NCBI GenBank assembly: GCA_900239685.1
Contig: OENT01000659.1
Location: 23,790 to 87,789 of the forward strand
Direction: 5' to 3'
DNA: 64,000 nucleotides
Source: Rotaria macrura
Lineage: Eukaryota; Rotifera; Eurotatoria; Philodinida; Philodinidae
How positions within the stretch are numbered: position 1 is the stretch's first letter; each line of letters starts with the position of its first letter. The notes beneath the pieces were generated by a model. It made no database searches. It was not told the origin of the DNA and saw only the letters and a program-made list of their open reading frames with translations. Positions 46,915 through 59,530 of this stretch are shown in pieces. The position numbers were made by a program, and so were the translations under genes.

Positions 46915-49784
46915 TTCGTTAATAGTAACTAGATGATCTAAGTCTAGAGAACACGTGATAAACATAGCATCCCCATCCGAAGTTTACATTTTCTCGCTGA
47001 CGGCTCATAGAATCAAATTGGAATTTTCTCACCAGGTAGATCCTAACTAATAGATGAAAGGACCTTGATTCGAGTTTAGTAAATAAATGAAATAGCCTGT
47101 AAAAAATACATCAAATCGATCATTGTAAATCTTGAATACTCAGTATTAAAATGGTCAGCGTCTTTTCATAGAGAAATATCGCAAAAAAAATTCGAAGTCG
47201 GTCAGTAAGAGTGCGGATACTATCAGTAGAGGTAATTTTTAACTAAATAGGGAATACTCTAGAACCAGAAAAATAAATTTAAATTAATAAATGAGCTGCA
47301 AGATAAATATGAATAAGTGGGACAGAATTTTGAATAGAAATCTGAAGTATGAAAAAGAAAAGAAAGTTAAAATTCAGGTTTTCACTTAGTAAAGTACAGT
47401 TAGCTTGTTGTAGTCTACCTTTTAAGTGTCACCGACCTGTACTACTTTTGATACTGATAGTTGTTTGCAATATCTCAAATTAATAGTCATGCAAAAAATG
47501 TATTCGCACATATAATTCTTAAGAAAAAGGTTGTATAGCTGCAATTTTTCATACACTAATTACATATCAAATGATTTTTTGCATTGAGTAAAAGTTATCT
47601 ACTTCGTCTTTTTATAGTTAGAATTTAGTTTTACTGACCACTTAAATGGTAGCCATATATAAAATGCTATTAGAATTCAAAAGTTGCAATGATTCTTCTT
47701 CAGATTGAAATTGAAGTCACAATTTGAAGATGTGAGGATGTGTTTTTCGAGAGTGATGATGAGTGTTCGTATCATTCAGTTTGATTATGAATGACACGTT
47801 CTCACCTCACGCACCCACTCAAAACAAGTAGGCGCAATAGTAACATAGTTATTAGAGAAAAAGAGCATGAAACTGAGTTTTCAAATTGTTTATTTTTATA
47901 TAAAATGCTGAATCACCGTTAGAATAACTAAAAGATGAAAGAGAGAAGTTGAAACAAACAAAGCCTTTTAGGTTTTTCTCACAAAAATGATGAGCAATAC
48001 TTAGCATAAACAACTGAAAAATGAAGTGTAGTTTTACATTCTGTTCCTTTCACGAAATCTACGGCAACTATCTTGATAAGTAAATTAAAAATTACGCAAA
48101 TCAAACTTGCCTTTTCCAATGCACTTCTAGAGCTTTTTCAGAAACATAACGAGCAACACTCGAAATGACCAAATAAAAACAGCGTTTCTTTCACTCTGAT
48201 GCTTTTATATACTCTCTGGGTACTATCGAAATAAGTAAAATAAAAAAATAAGTAAATAAAACTAGCTTGCTCGGTTTCTCTCTTGTACAAAAAGGTAAAT
48301 CATTGGGGAAATTAAACCGAGAATGATTAAGTATACTAGACTCCATGTGCAGATCACGTTTACGATTACTTCGAGCATAATTAAATGATGAAGGATAAAA
48401 ATCAATCGCTGACAACCGATTCGAAGTATTTGAACGGGGATGCAATACTATGAGAAGAAATAATTTATAACAACAAAAAAATAATAATACGAAGACTGAA
48501 TTACTTCAATAAAATACTAGAAGTATCATGAAAACTAAATAAAAAAGAAAATTGGAGTAAAAAAACCCTCGGTTTTACTTAGAGAGTGGCTGACATTACT
48601 CGGAATGACTAGAGATATAAACCTTGAGGTTAAATCATCACCGCCATGGCGGCTACACTGTTAAGAGTTTTTCAATTTTCGCTGCTGTTAGTAAGAATGA
48701 GTTTTGAAAAATTCAGTCGCTCCTTGAGTATATAAAAAAATTCATCTTTTACAGCAACCGCCGAAGATTAAAACAGTTAAACATATTTCAGGGCCGCCAC
48801 TGATCGACCAATCAGCTTACATCTCTAGCAATGACTACATCGAGGAGAAAACGGAAGCTGCATTTTCCCATTCCATTACTATTTAGCATTGACATAAGAA
48901 AAACGCTAATATCATATAATAGAGAAGCAGAGAAATGCATTATCACCTTTTAGATTTTTATGTAAAAACGATATGTTAAGTATAAAAACATGAAATATCT
49001 ACACAATCATGTATACGTATATGCTGTGATCAAAACTGATGCAAGTGATGCTGTGTTTCATATGAATAAAATCCATAGAACTGTGAAGTCCTATTCAAAG
49101 AAGATGAGCACAACAAATGAAATCTCTAACTACTAATGTAGAAGACTTCGTAGACACCAAAAGAAAGCGAATGCTTAGCAGTATCAATTTTACTAAATTT
49201 TAAGACAAAGTGTTTTTCTTCTAAAGCTAGCTTTTATTATTTCTTTCTCTTGATTGATCATGTAGAAATGATTATAGCTGATCTACTCGAGAAAATAAAA
49301 TTAGAAAAAACAGATATGAGTAATATAGTTGACAGTGCTGCATTATAATGCAAACGCCAATATTTCTTTCGTTGTTTCATGTGTACTGCAAGAACATATG
49401 TATTCGATTTCATTGAATAGTATCAACAGAGAATGTATCTTATGCGTAGGGAAAGGGGGCGGGTAAACAGCTGAAATCAGATTTTTTAAATTTAAAATCA
49501 CAAAAATCAGCTATTTTCCTCGGCATGATTTCATTTATGGTGAATATTGTTTATGTTTCTATAGAACAGGAGAATGAAATATCCCGACATATTTATTATT
49601 GACGATATTCTGTAGAACTCCAGCAAAGGTCTGACCTTTTTAAAAAAAGATCATCTACGACCATATAACAAGCAGTATTTGATATATATCTGTGTGCCTA
49701 TGGGTCGGTCTCGGAACAGAATCTAATAACATATGAAAGATTAATCCTTAGATCGAATATAGCCAAGAATATATCGAGTCACTG
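46915..49784. other. 2.9-kb stretch without a supported gene
   Basis: No gene recognised. A minus-strand frame at 48191-48445 contains no known motif. A partial inverted arrangement around 48640-48800 (ACCGCCATGGCGG and GGGCCGCCACTG) may be a worn repeat. Confidence 0.45.
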
Positions 49785-50170
49785 TTTGCTTTATTTGTAA
49801 GACCAAAGTTCTATAATAAATAAATGATTTCGATGATCAAATCAACGAGCAAATGATACAATCAGTACCATCTTACAGAAGTCAACGATCTGTTATCAGT
49901 GCTTCTATTTTAAATTGGTATTTGATATTGTCTTCATCGTGTAATTATCATCCATTTCATGACATATACTTCATATTAGATAGCATGAAAGAAAACGTTG
50001 TTCTAAACTTTAATCTGAATACGTTCAGATTAGAAAGCATGCACCGATTTCATAATGACATGTGTCATGAATGTGGCGATGATTTTTCTGCTTGTCTCTT
50101 TGAAGTTAATTTTCTATGTTACCTATTGGTCTACAAAGATTAGAGAAAACTCCACTGATATATCATTGTT
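49785..50170 (+). pseudogene. Dead copy of the last exon of gene X (membrane protein)
   Basis: It aligns in order with 31480-31860: GATGATCAAATCAACGAGCA against GATGATCCAATTATCGAGCA near the exon middle, and AATACGTTCAGATTAGAA against AATACGTTTAGATTAGAA at the former stop and 3' UTR. The region coding for the transmembrane helix has diverged and the frame is broken. Earlier exons of gene X are not found upstream. The open frame 49853-50143 is a remnant and not a gene. Confidence 0.65.
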
Positions 50171-50639
50171 ACTAACTCTTGCTGTGACTACTTCATATAA
50201 ACAATCAAAAATATTTGCTTTGGAATCATCCATAAATTATAAACATAAAATAGAATAACACGAAATCAAATTTTTAGAACAAATTATACTTGGTGATAGA
50301 AGGGAATCTAGTAATAGTCATTCTATTGTCATCTCGTCCTATGAAACAAATATGGATTCATGGATAATTGTATATGAAATCGTATCCTTTCAACATAGTT
50401 TCGTGCACGATCTCATGAAATTGGAAACGAGAAACATGACATTCCTCTATATTTATACGAGAAAGTTTATTCCGTTTTTCTTTTCATGACAATATAAATA
50501 AATAAATAAGGAATATTTCTGTTTCCATTTCGCCTTTCCTACTTCATGATCAACACATCGACATTTAACTATGAATTTCGCAGGTTTCACGTTTGATAAA
50601 TTGTCATACTTAATTATTCAGACATGCTGTTTTCTGACG

Positions 50640-50998
50640 AAGCATCTATATGCTAATTACTCGAGCACGGAACGCATATATATATAGATATATGTATACA
50701 GAATACACTTATTTATACACTCGGGAAGGAAGGCATCCTTATTTTTCATATCTTCCTTCAGATCTGTTGTCATTCTTTTTCCTTTTCTTTGGGTTTGTTA
50801 AGGACATACACATTCTAGTCAATCCATTTTGTTTCTCTTCGTGTATTTTATTTAACAACTACATAGATTGGTTCACTCGTTCTTTTTTTTCCTCTTTTTC
50901 TCTGCTGTCTAGAAGTAGAAGAACGAGTAGTAGAACAATACTATTGCAATGAAGACAATCGAAGAAAGATAAAGTTCGTCCGTCAAAAACATCGGAAG
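50640..50998 (+). promoter_or_regulatory. Conserved upstream region/5' UTR of the AI-2E-like permease gene
   Basis: This 360-bp non-coding segment is the best conserved part of the duplication with 32380-32700. It includes TCCTTATTTTTCAT, ACTACATAGATT, an AGAACGAGTAG word and GAAGACAATCGAAG just before the start codon. Conservation that outlasts the dead coding copy suggests constrained promoter or UTR elements, or merely a recent duplication. Confidence 0.5.
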
Positions 50999-52420
50999 AT
51001 GAATAATCAAAATATGAAAACATCTTGTCTCTCATCAGATGAAAATATTCAGTTAGTGAATAATCATGAATCGATTACTTCGAATTCCCAAATTAACAAG
51101 ATAAAAACAACTATGTTAACACGAAAAACCGTAGCAGAACATCGCTTAATGCAATGGTCTGCTTTAATCTTAGCACTGAGTACCTTAATTATCGTATGGC
51201 GTTACATAACAATTTTAATTCTTTCCATTTGGCTGTCAAGTATTTGTCGACCAATACTTGAATGGCTTGTTATTCATTTGTAAGACAACGAATTTTTCAA
51301 TCTTTTTGTTTTGGATTGAGTGATTCATTTGTTTTTGTTTCAATAGACCTTTGATGAATCGTTGTCGAGAAAAACGTTCACGTTCAGCAATAGCTGCGTT
51401 TCTTCTTGTCTTTCTTGTTCTGGTTGTTATTTTACCCATCGTTTTAATCATAATTGCATTAACAGGTTCCACCATTAATTTCGTTGCAAGTATATCGAAC
51501 TCTACAACTGTACGAAATGCAATTAACTTAATCGTGCCACCAAACAATGATAATGCCACAGAATCAGGAATAAATAAAACGAATGATTCGAATTTCGTTG
51601 ATTTCATCCGAGGTGGTAAAAATGCAACAATCAGCTTACTTGAACGTTTATTAATGCAACGCGATGCTGTCACAGATGTTCTACAACTATTTGGTGGAAA
51701 AGCCTTATCGGTTATATCAACTGTTGCTGGTGTTACAGCTCAAGTAATATTAAAATTGAACAGACAAGCCTATATAAATATAAACATTCAAGAGATATTT
51801 TTGTTTGTTTCATTCTTTCTTAGTTTGTCATCGGTCTTTTAATATTTTTGGTATCGACGTACACATTTTTATTACATGGAAATGAATTATGGACATGGAC
51901 AATTCATCATAGTCCCTTATCAGTAAAACATATGAATCGTTTTTACATTGCATTTCATGAAACAGGTCGAGGTCTATTGATTGGTGTATGTTTAACGTGC
52001 GCATTACAGGGCTTTGTTGCTGCTATTGCTTATCTATGTTTACAAATTCCACGTTGGTATGCACTCGGTGTATTGACTGGTCTCTGTTCATTAATTCCAA
52101 TACTTGGCACAGCTATCGTTTGGATTCCAATAACAATCGGATTTTTCATTCAACAAGCTTATTTAAAGGCTGTTATTATGATAACAGTTGGCATATTAGC
52201 TATTGGATCGATTGATAATTTACTGCGCCCAGTGTTTTCTAAATTGGGCTCACTACAAATGTCGACATTATTGTTATTGTTAACAATTTTTGGGGGTTTA
52301 GAACTATTAGGACCATGGGGAGCGCTTTTAGGTCCATTGGTTGTTCGATTAGCTACTGAAGCAATCATTCTGGTGAGAGAAGATGAAAATGATCAATTAA
52401 ATATTATTTCGAGAATTTAA
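50999..52420 (+). CDS. AI-2E/UPF0118-family membrane transporter (gene Y), three exons
   Basis: The exons 50999-51279, 51347-51743 and 51824-52420 join in frame to 424 aa; AATAAA is at 52472-52477. The protein has two N-terminal helices (about 57-81 and 107-129), a soluble segment with NAT/NDS sites, then the family's C-terminal membrane core: GRGLLIGVCLTCALQGF, GLCSLIPILGTAIVWIP, GSIDNLLRPVF, and TIFGGLELLGPWGALLGP. These match the conserved motifs of bacterial AI-2E family permeases (export of small molecules or ions; some act as Na+/H+ antiporters) more closely than animal TMEM245. The introns show it is part of the animal genome. Ancient transfer from bacteria followed by intron gain is the simplest reading, to be tested by phylogeny. 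The substrate is unknown. Confidence 0.82.
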
Positions 52421-52429
52421 CTGTATAAA

Positions 52430-52973
52430 TATTTCCAATGTCTATTATGTGTATTGAAGGCACGGAAAAAAAATAAAATATTTAACAAATATAAACAAAT
52501 GAACATATATTCCAAGTATGATTTTGTTTAAAACACAACGATTGTCATGGGAGATGAGCTTTTCACTTTTTATTTGATGAAATGTCGAGATAAATCTTTT
52601 ATTTGACAGACTGACCTAAGTCGAAATAAAATTATTTAAAGAATATCTTCAAAATCGAAATCTACAATGATTACAATCGTTTAACATGTTTCTATCTCAA
52701 GTTCATTACACGTCCAATCAGATCAGACAGTATTAATCCTTGACAAAATACTACGAAACATAAGTCACATTATTGATTTAACAACAGGCTTAAGATGGAT
52801 TCGTATGCTATCGTAGACTATTGTTATTTAACAAAAGCTTGGAGGAGTAAAATGTTCTCTACGTTTGATCGATGTCAAATATTTCGATCGATTACTATTT
52901 TTAATTACAAAATCAATATTTTCTCAACTCAAGTTAAATTCATGCTTGGAATGAATAACAATCGTTGAACTGA
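52430..52973. other. Intergenic, no gene seen
   Basis: 3' flank of the permease gene; contains its poly(A) signal and no other feature. Confidence 0.4.
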
Positions 52974-52981
52974 GCAAATAC

Positions 52982-53182
52982 CAAGGGGGAAACAGCTGAT
53001 TATTGATTATTTATGATTATCAGTGATTATCAGTGATTAGTGTTGATTAGGATTGATTAGGTAATCACTCCTAATCACTGCTGTATTGATTAGGAGTGAT
53101 TACCTAATCACTCCTAATCAACACTAATCACTGATAATCACTGATAATCATAAATAATCAATAATCAGCTGTTTCCCCCTTG
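52982..53182. mobile_element. 201-bp near-perfect palindromic MITE with 8-bp target duplication
   Basis: It begins CAAGGGGGAAACAGCTG and ends CAGCTGTTTCCCCCTTG. Nearly the whole element is one hairpin: the ~95-bp arms differ at about one position (GGATTG against GGAGTG) around a short loop (CTGCTGTATT). The arms are made of GATTATCAGT/GATTAGGAGT words. Exact 8-bp direct repeats GCAAATAC flank it (52974-52981 and 53183-53190), as for hAT-derived elements. The near-identity of arms and target copies implies recent insertion. Confidence 0.92.
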
Positions 53183-53190
53183 GCAAATAC

Positions 53191-53380
53191 TCTACTTCTC
53201 GATTTCTATCACGTGTGAGATGTAAAATTAAATGGCATCACATTAAAGAACTCTTTGATGGAGAACAAACTATCGAACAAGATTTTTCTTATGTAGAAAA
53301 GCTGCGAAATAGAAAAGAAATAGAATTTGAGTTGCACGGACAAACATCTTTTAGAGTAAATTGTTCTCTTCAAGTTTGAA
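53191..53380 (+). other. Open segment next to the MITE, possible disrupted exon
   Basis: After the MITE an open frame of about 60 codons (SRFLSRVRCKIKWHHIKELF...) runs to a stop at about 53380. Removing the MITE plus one target copy extends it upstream by about ten codons only. The composition is protein-like, but there is no family match and no clear splice site. Confidence 0.25.
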
Positions 53381-55730
53381 TTGTAAAGAGCAAACTTCTC
53401 TTGATATTTTACAGCTTATAACAAATGATTAATATCTAATCAAATTTCTGACAACTGTCAAAAGATTGCATGTTCAATTTTGCCTTTTTACAATAAAACA
53501 GGAATCTATCAAGAAAAGGCTTGGTTTTGTCATTGTCAATTACTTTCTCGATTATAACTCTGTTTTATAATTACACACTACGTAGTCTTATTTTTCTTTA
53601 GACACTCACTAATTAATCTCATTTTCACAGATGTTTTTATATTTTGTTTCCTTATGACTTCTTTATTTGACTACTCGCCACGTTTCCTCTGAAATAAATT
53701 GAACTTAAAGAAAGTAATTTTCTAACTGGAGAAAATTAATCAAATATACATGTCAAACTGGGTGAAAACAAAGATTGATATAAATCCACGAGAGGAGGAT
53801 CACAAGTGTTGACTTGTCACGAGAAATTCTTGTGTTGAACACGCAACATATCCTATTCATAAGAATAAATATTCGATGATCATTTGTCATTTTGTTTTTC
53901 ATCTTTCTCAATAAGTCTTTTCTCATTTCATCTAGCCCTCAGATAATCAATGTCAATATTCATTTTAGGCAATTTTATAATCATACAATTCATGATTGTC
54001 AGTAGACCTTATCGATATAGCTACATTTAAATGATCAAACAAAAATAAAACGATTGTTATCATTGTTTGAGTATCTTCCTTTAACTTCCCGTGTAATTCG
54101 AGCCAAAACAATCATTATCTACAACCTAATACTGGCATGTTTGACTATCGTCAGATCAGCATTTAGTTACAGCGTACCAACAATTATCCCTTGAATGAGT
54201 TTTTTTTTCAACCTAGGCTCAGTAAATAATAGTAAAAATGGATATCAAGTAGATTGAATAGATAATGTACTTAGTTCTTGTTCTGTGAAGTAATATGACA
54301 GATTATCTTCCAGTATGAATCTTTTTTGGCAAACAGTGCTGACAAAATGTTGATGAAATATACCTGCTCCGATTCTGATAGGTGGTGAAAGATCAATGTC
54401 ATTCAGTCACATTGATTTCAGAATACTATAATTCTTGATAACGTTTTCTTTATTGAATTAGGTTTGAAACGTACTTTTTGACATTTTTCAACGATTAATA
54501 GACGTTCATTTTAGATTAAGGGCTCAAAAATATATGGAAGAGATTTACTTCATCTTGAATTTATTGTTATTAGTTGACAATCGATTATTCTCATTTTATT
54601 AAACTGATTATAGAACAAATGATGCTACTTCAATACTAAAAACTCTTATCGACGTATTCAAAAGAAAACATAAATTAACTTGGCACATTTTCTTTTATAA
54701 ATTTTTCTACTGATTTTAATCGTTCATCAATGTCAACCACATCATTTAAATCTGTTGATTCTATTTTTGTTCAAATTTTGCTGAACATGATCAAATGGTA
54801 ACAAGATTTCCATGAACCTTGAGTTGTGTAGTCAACGCAATTCATGCTACCTTATGCCTAGGTCGAGCAGAAAAATCTTGAAAAAAAATAACAAAAGTTT
54901 TATTTTTCAAAACAGAAAACAAACTTACAAATAATATTACCATTCATATCTGAATCAGAGCCGTATCGACCAATACTTCGACTTCGTCGTGCTTCTCGAC
55001 TTCTACAAAACATTGTATCGTAGAAGAAAATTGTATGAAATACCAAATGACTTTTTCAACAGAATAGTGGTACAAATCATCAGTCACGCGAAAAATCCGA
55101 AATATCTTTGCTTTGCAAAATTTCGTTCTCTCCATGTGTAAGTTTTACTCGATTAAAACTCTAATAGTTCACATCAGAACGACAGTAGATTTTCTATATG
55201 AAACCATAAACGTACATCAAGTAAGTCATTCGATATATCTCATGTGTCTTTGTCAACTTGCCTATGCGACTGGGCAGAATTGAATGATATCTTCAAATGA
55301 AGAGTAATCCTTTTTGAAGATTATTCTGATGTTTCAGAATTCATAACAATGCTTACTTGAAATACTAGGGCAAAATTACCAACGTGTGAACTTCTTCGAT
55401 GAAGTCCTCAAATATAGATTGTGATAGCTTGGGAATATCGTTTTTAGACGATAATTGATGCTGTCGACAAAGTTCGAACGTTTGCCAACGGAATTCTCTC
55501 CAATTTTAGAGATACCATTCAACTTACTACGAGTTTTCTTCTCACTATTGTGATGAAAATAAAATGACAAAAAGAGTCTCATATTGACATGGAAACATAA
55601 CTATAATTTTTTTACTGAAGATATGTCGAAAACAAGTTTTGCAGATCAAAGAATTTCTAATATTTGAAGGTATGAAGTCTTCGACAAGCTACGAATAACT
55701 TAATCAGACGGCATATTCCATTTTCGCCGA
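53381..55730. other. 2.3-kb stretch without a supported gene
   Basis: No gene recognised on either strand. Confidence 0.45.
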
Positions 55731-55735
55731 CGACG

Positions 55736-55834
55736 ATTTTCGCCGATTTCAACTTCGCCGAAAGAATTTTTTTTTGTTTCCATTTTAGAAAGAAAGAAAA
55801 GTTCTGTCGGTGAAGTTGGAATCGGCGAAAATGT
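55736..55834. mobile_element. ~100-bp hairpin element (TTTCGCCG arms)
   Basis: The left arm contains ATTTTCGCCGATTTCAACTT and the right arm is its reverse complement with three or four changes, ending GGCGAAAATG. The loop is T/A-rich with a run of nine T. The left arm has a second partial CATTTTCGCCG copy. A small MITE or solo hairpin. Confidence 0.65.
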
Positions 55835-57340
55835 ACTAAACCAATCAGACAATCTCATATTCATGTAAAATGTCAAGAAACAACTTCAGGAGAAAGCAGG
55901 AGGAAGAGCGAAACTTTTTTAGTTCTTCCTACTAGTCATTTAGTTCCTATGAAATATGGAATATATCAATCGAAAAATGCTTTTGCATCAGATCAAGTAT
56001 TGTTTCTCATTGAAAAACAAGATTTACTTTTGTATTTCGACTGTTGGGTATAGCTTTGGATCTGAATATTAGCTTCATCAGAAGTTCTGGTGTTGATGTA
56101 AAGTTTCGAAGGAAATGGGTATGGACACATTGTGAATGTTGATACTGTCTTGACATGTACTAGGTGCGAGTATGGGCATAATTCGTTCTGTTCTGGCGGC
56201 TATTGATACTCATGTATGGGATATGAATGCACGAGAGGTCAACATCCACAGAAGTCCCGCCCTCATCCACAGAAAACGTGGTCGTCGTAGTGAACGAGAA
56301 CGATAAGAAAAGAGATAATCATTGGCTAAACTGATAAAAGAGTTTAAAAGAGCAATAGAGTTAATCAACTGCAATATTAGAATAAGTAGGTAAAAGACTC
56401 TGTACAGTTATGTAAGATCGAACAGCATACGATATTGGTGCCGCTGATCCAGATCACAACTGAAGGCACTGTGAACGCCCTTAAACGATATAATCCGCTG
56501 ATAAAACGTCGCCGTAGTCCGTCATATCAGACAAGTTAGGCAAATAGTGTGAAAAACGATAGCAGTTTTCTAGCGAAAAAAATGGTTCATAAAACGGTGC
56601 GACTAATTACGGCGAAAAACGGTGGCAACTAATGCCGTAATACTTCGGTATAGAGCCGTTGCTGATGGTCTGAATTATCGTCTTGTGGAAGTTATTGCGG
56701 CAATCGCTACTGATAATATTTCTAGGTTGGAAAATCCAACGATCAAAACTTAAATTGATTATCAACAGTTGGGTGATAGAAATAGATAAATTTCCGCATC
56801 ATCTTTCATTTTATGCGAAGTATCGTGGAAGTATATCTATAACAAATGTTAAGAAAATTCGGACATGGCAAAATGGTGTATCCTCGTGCTCTATTAATGC
56901 TCATACAAAGTTGAATCAGAAAATAGCACGCCTAAATCAGGACACTTCGTACATGTTTCACGAAATCTAAATATTTTCAGTCGATAACTATCACTGTGAA
57001 ACTTGCGTCTAGAAAATGTCGGCTCAATACCTCTTTTGAAAATCCTCCTATGAACACATAAAAATAAAATTCGTTAGGTTTAACAAACTATTGATTTTTA
57101 GAAGCGACAAATCAACGTGAACAAATGTCGAAAACAAAAAAAGTAACCACTCGAATAATTCAACACATAGTACCTATGAAACTTCGGGTTAAAATGTATA
57201 TGTTTTCCTTTGAACTTCGTTCTTGGTTGTTGACCATTCCGAATCCAGTTTTCATACATATTAGATGGTTATTGCATATTCTGGCGTAAAACATGCATAT
57301 TTCTAGTTGCTTGTTATTCATTCTGCATCGGATGTTCATA
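55835..57340. other. Mostly unexplained; GC-richer repeat at 56440-56670
   Basis: 56440-56670 has repeated AACGGTG, GCGAAAAA and GCCGTA words like other degenerate repeats in the window. The 95-codon frame at 56683-56970 starts after this repeat, has no known motif and is not called a gene. Confidence 0.4.
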
Positions 57341-57344
57341 AATT

Positions 57345-57445
57345 TTCGGTCGTTGCTGGGGGCTCTGGAGAAATCGTCCATGAACACGAGCATCTTGTTG
57401 GGCATTCAGAATCGGCTGTTTAAAAATGTTCCCAGGTTGTCGATT
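57345..57445 (-). pseudogene. Decayed copy of part of the U-box kinase gene's last exon
   Basis: On the minus strand this reads ILNAQQDARVHGRFLQSPQQ, matching the IQNARQAARVREQFLLRAQQ repeat of the intact gene (about 59880-59920). The DNA between 57355 and 57440 parallels 59870-60035 (CACGAACACGAGCA, TTGTTGGG, ATTCAGAATCG). Flanking exons are not recognisable. Confidence 0.6.
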
Positions 57446-57599
57446 CCAACCTACAGTTCCGCACCGTTTCCTGGCGGAATCCAATCATTTTTTGACATAT
57501 TTCTGCACGATCCGATGTCTTTCCGGCGGGAATCTTACCGAAAAAACTTGTAACTTGAAAGCAGTATTCCAGGTCGGAAACTCACCCTACCCGAATCCT

Positions 57600-59455
57600 T
57601 AATAATACGGCTATTTCTCAGCCCTGGAAAAGACCGGGATTCAACCAGGGCCCTGGGGGAATAAGTCACGGGACTCGCCAGAAACCGCGAAGAATACAAT
57701 CTGCTCCCATATGAAAATCGATTGGAAAAAATTAGATCCCACCGGATTCATCGAATCAAAGCACTCAGCATAAAATCATCGGCTTCATATTCACCTCATC
57801 TCAATTTAATATTCACGCCAAAACCATAGAAGAGGAACACCACCGAATCATTCATAAGCTCAGTCGAAACCCAAAATGCTGCCTCAGGCTGGAGCACACC
57901 AGATTCTGGTTTAGTGGTTAGGGCTGTCGCAATAATAGTCCCATCAATACCAATAGCAATAGGACTTCTATTGTACTGGTACTGATGACATATATCTTGA
58001 CAGATACATAGATTATCCTTGATATTGATGGTACTAGTATTGCTCAATACGGTATTACCTTGGAATTCACGGTACTGATATTCACATTCATGTTTTCAAT
58101 ACGAAACACTTCAGTATAGAATAGGGAAATTCAGCGATGTTCCTGGGCTCCGATTGGTGGACGAACAGCCAATAGAATTCGAGATTATCAAAAAACCGCT
58201 CTCGGTCCATGTTTCGTGATGCCAAAGTTCAATCTGAGATGTATTTTTCGAAAAACTCCATTTTTATAACTACGTGACCGCCCAATAGCATTTCGAGGAC
58301 AACAAACATCAGATGGAGATTCGTCGCCCCCAGCTATCAGTAGAAAAATATGTCACCGAAAACCCGAATCTCATTTTTTTAATGGTCCATCAATAGGTTT
58401 TCGAAGAAAACTAACAACGGATACAAGCTTGAGACATCGAGTTACCCTCAGCAGACCACTTTCCGCAAGACTCGATTTTTATTGGTTAACTGACTCATTA
58501 ATGACAATTCGACGAAACCAGACCACAGATGAATGCACCACAGTGTTGTGTTACACTTAGTAGATTTTTTTTCGAGAAAACTAGGGTTCTCGTCGTTACG
58601 AACTGAACGATAGGGTTTCGAGATAAACAGGCCTGTGGACTTGAAGCTCATACTTTAACTCCATAACGCTGGGTCCCCCACACTAACATCTAGATCATAT
58701 TCATACATTCCTGGATTCAGCTTTCTGCATAACTCAAAGAGTCCCTTCTCCCATTAATCTGCCACCAAGTGAAGTAATTAGAGCTTACTATCCCTACTTA
58801 CAACCAACAATGCTGACAAATGAAGTGAATGTCGGGCGACGCGGCCTCGGATAGTCATTGTGTGACCCCCGAAATCTAAATCATACACATGCTCGTGCTC
58901 ACTTTGGTGCTCAAACTGCTCTTTTTTCGCCCTTTGTATATCGGCCAAAAACTGCTAGAGACCAATCGATGAATAGTTACAAACAAGAATACGAGTTTAT
59001 CGTTCAATAATTTATAAGATTGAATGCAAAAACCAACCATGAGCAAAATAATAATACTCTTGTTCATGTTCAGTCAACTTACCTCTAGCCGACCACTCGA
59101 CTGAATGAATTGTATGTCGGGCACCGTCGTCTGAGAAAGTGTTTTGTTTAACATCGAAAATAGCTTCAAGGTCAATATTTATTTTGGCGCAGCAGTTTTC
59201 TCTTGGTTATTTTGTGTTGAGCAAGGACGTTGTCCTTTGTTGCAACTGATGAGCAATTAAGTTAACGCAAAGGCGTTCAGAAAAGATATCCAAAGACAAT
59301 TTCATTTCTCTCGGTAAATCAATATTAAGAAAAAGGAATGAGACAAATGCAGCTTTCGTGCTGCTTAGCACGTGCTAACAAGTTTCTGAAATGAAATTAA
59401 TCTCAAAGTACGTTGTTTTTTATGAGCGCTGATTGTCCGAGGAAGAGTGTCACAT
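57600..59455. other. 1.9-kb stretch without a supported gene
   Basis: Less AT-rich than average, with several short frames, none convincing. 57622-57655 (CCGGGATTCAACCAGGGCC) has a tRNA B-box-like word on the minus strand, but no cloverleaf could be drawn. Confidence 0.4.
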
Positions 59456-59459
59456 GTGG

Positions 59460-59465
59460 TTTATT
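59460..59465 (-). terminator. Poly(A) signal of the U-box kinase gene
   Basis: AATAAA on the minus strand, about 65 bases after the stop codon at 59531. Confidence 0.5.
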
Positions 59466-59530
59466 TTAGATTTGGTTTTGGTTGTTTTTATGCTGTAGTC
59501 GTGGGAAGGATTGTACTCGCGTTGTTAGAT

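Noticed and set aside
50999..52420. Bacterial contamination as the source of the AI-2E permease
   Set aside because: Two GT-AG introns in phase, a eukaryotic poly(A) signal, and a decayed duplicate in the same contig.
57622..57655. Possible tRNA or tRNA-derived SINE (B-box-like word on minus)
   Set aside because: No A box at the right distance and no cloverleaf could be drawn.
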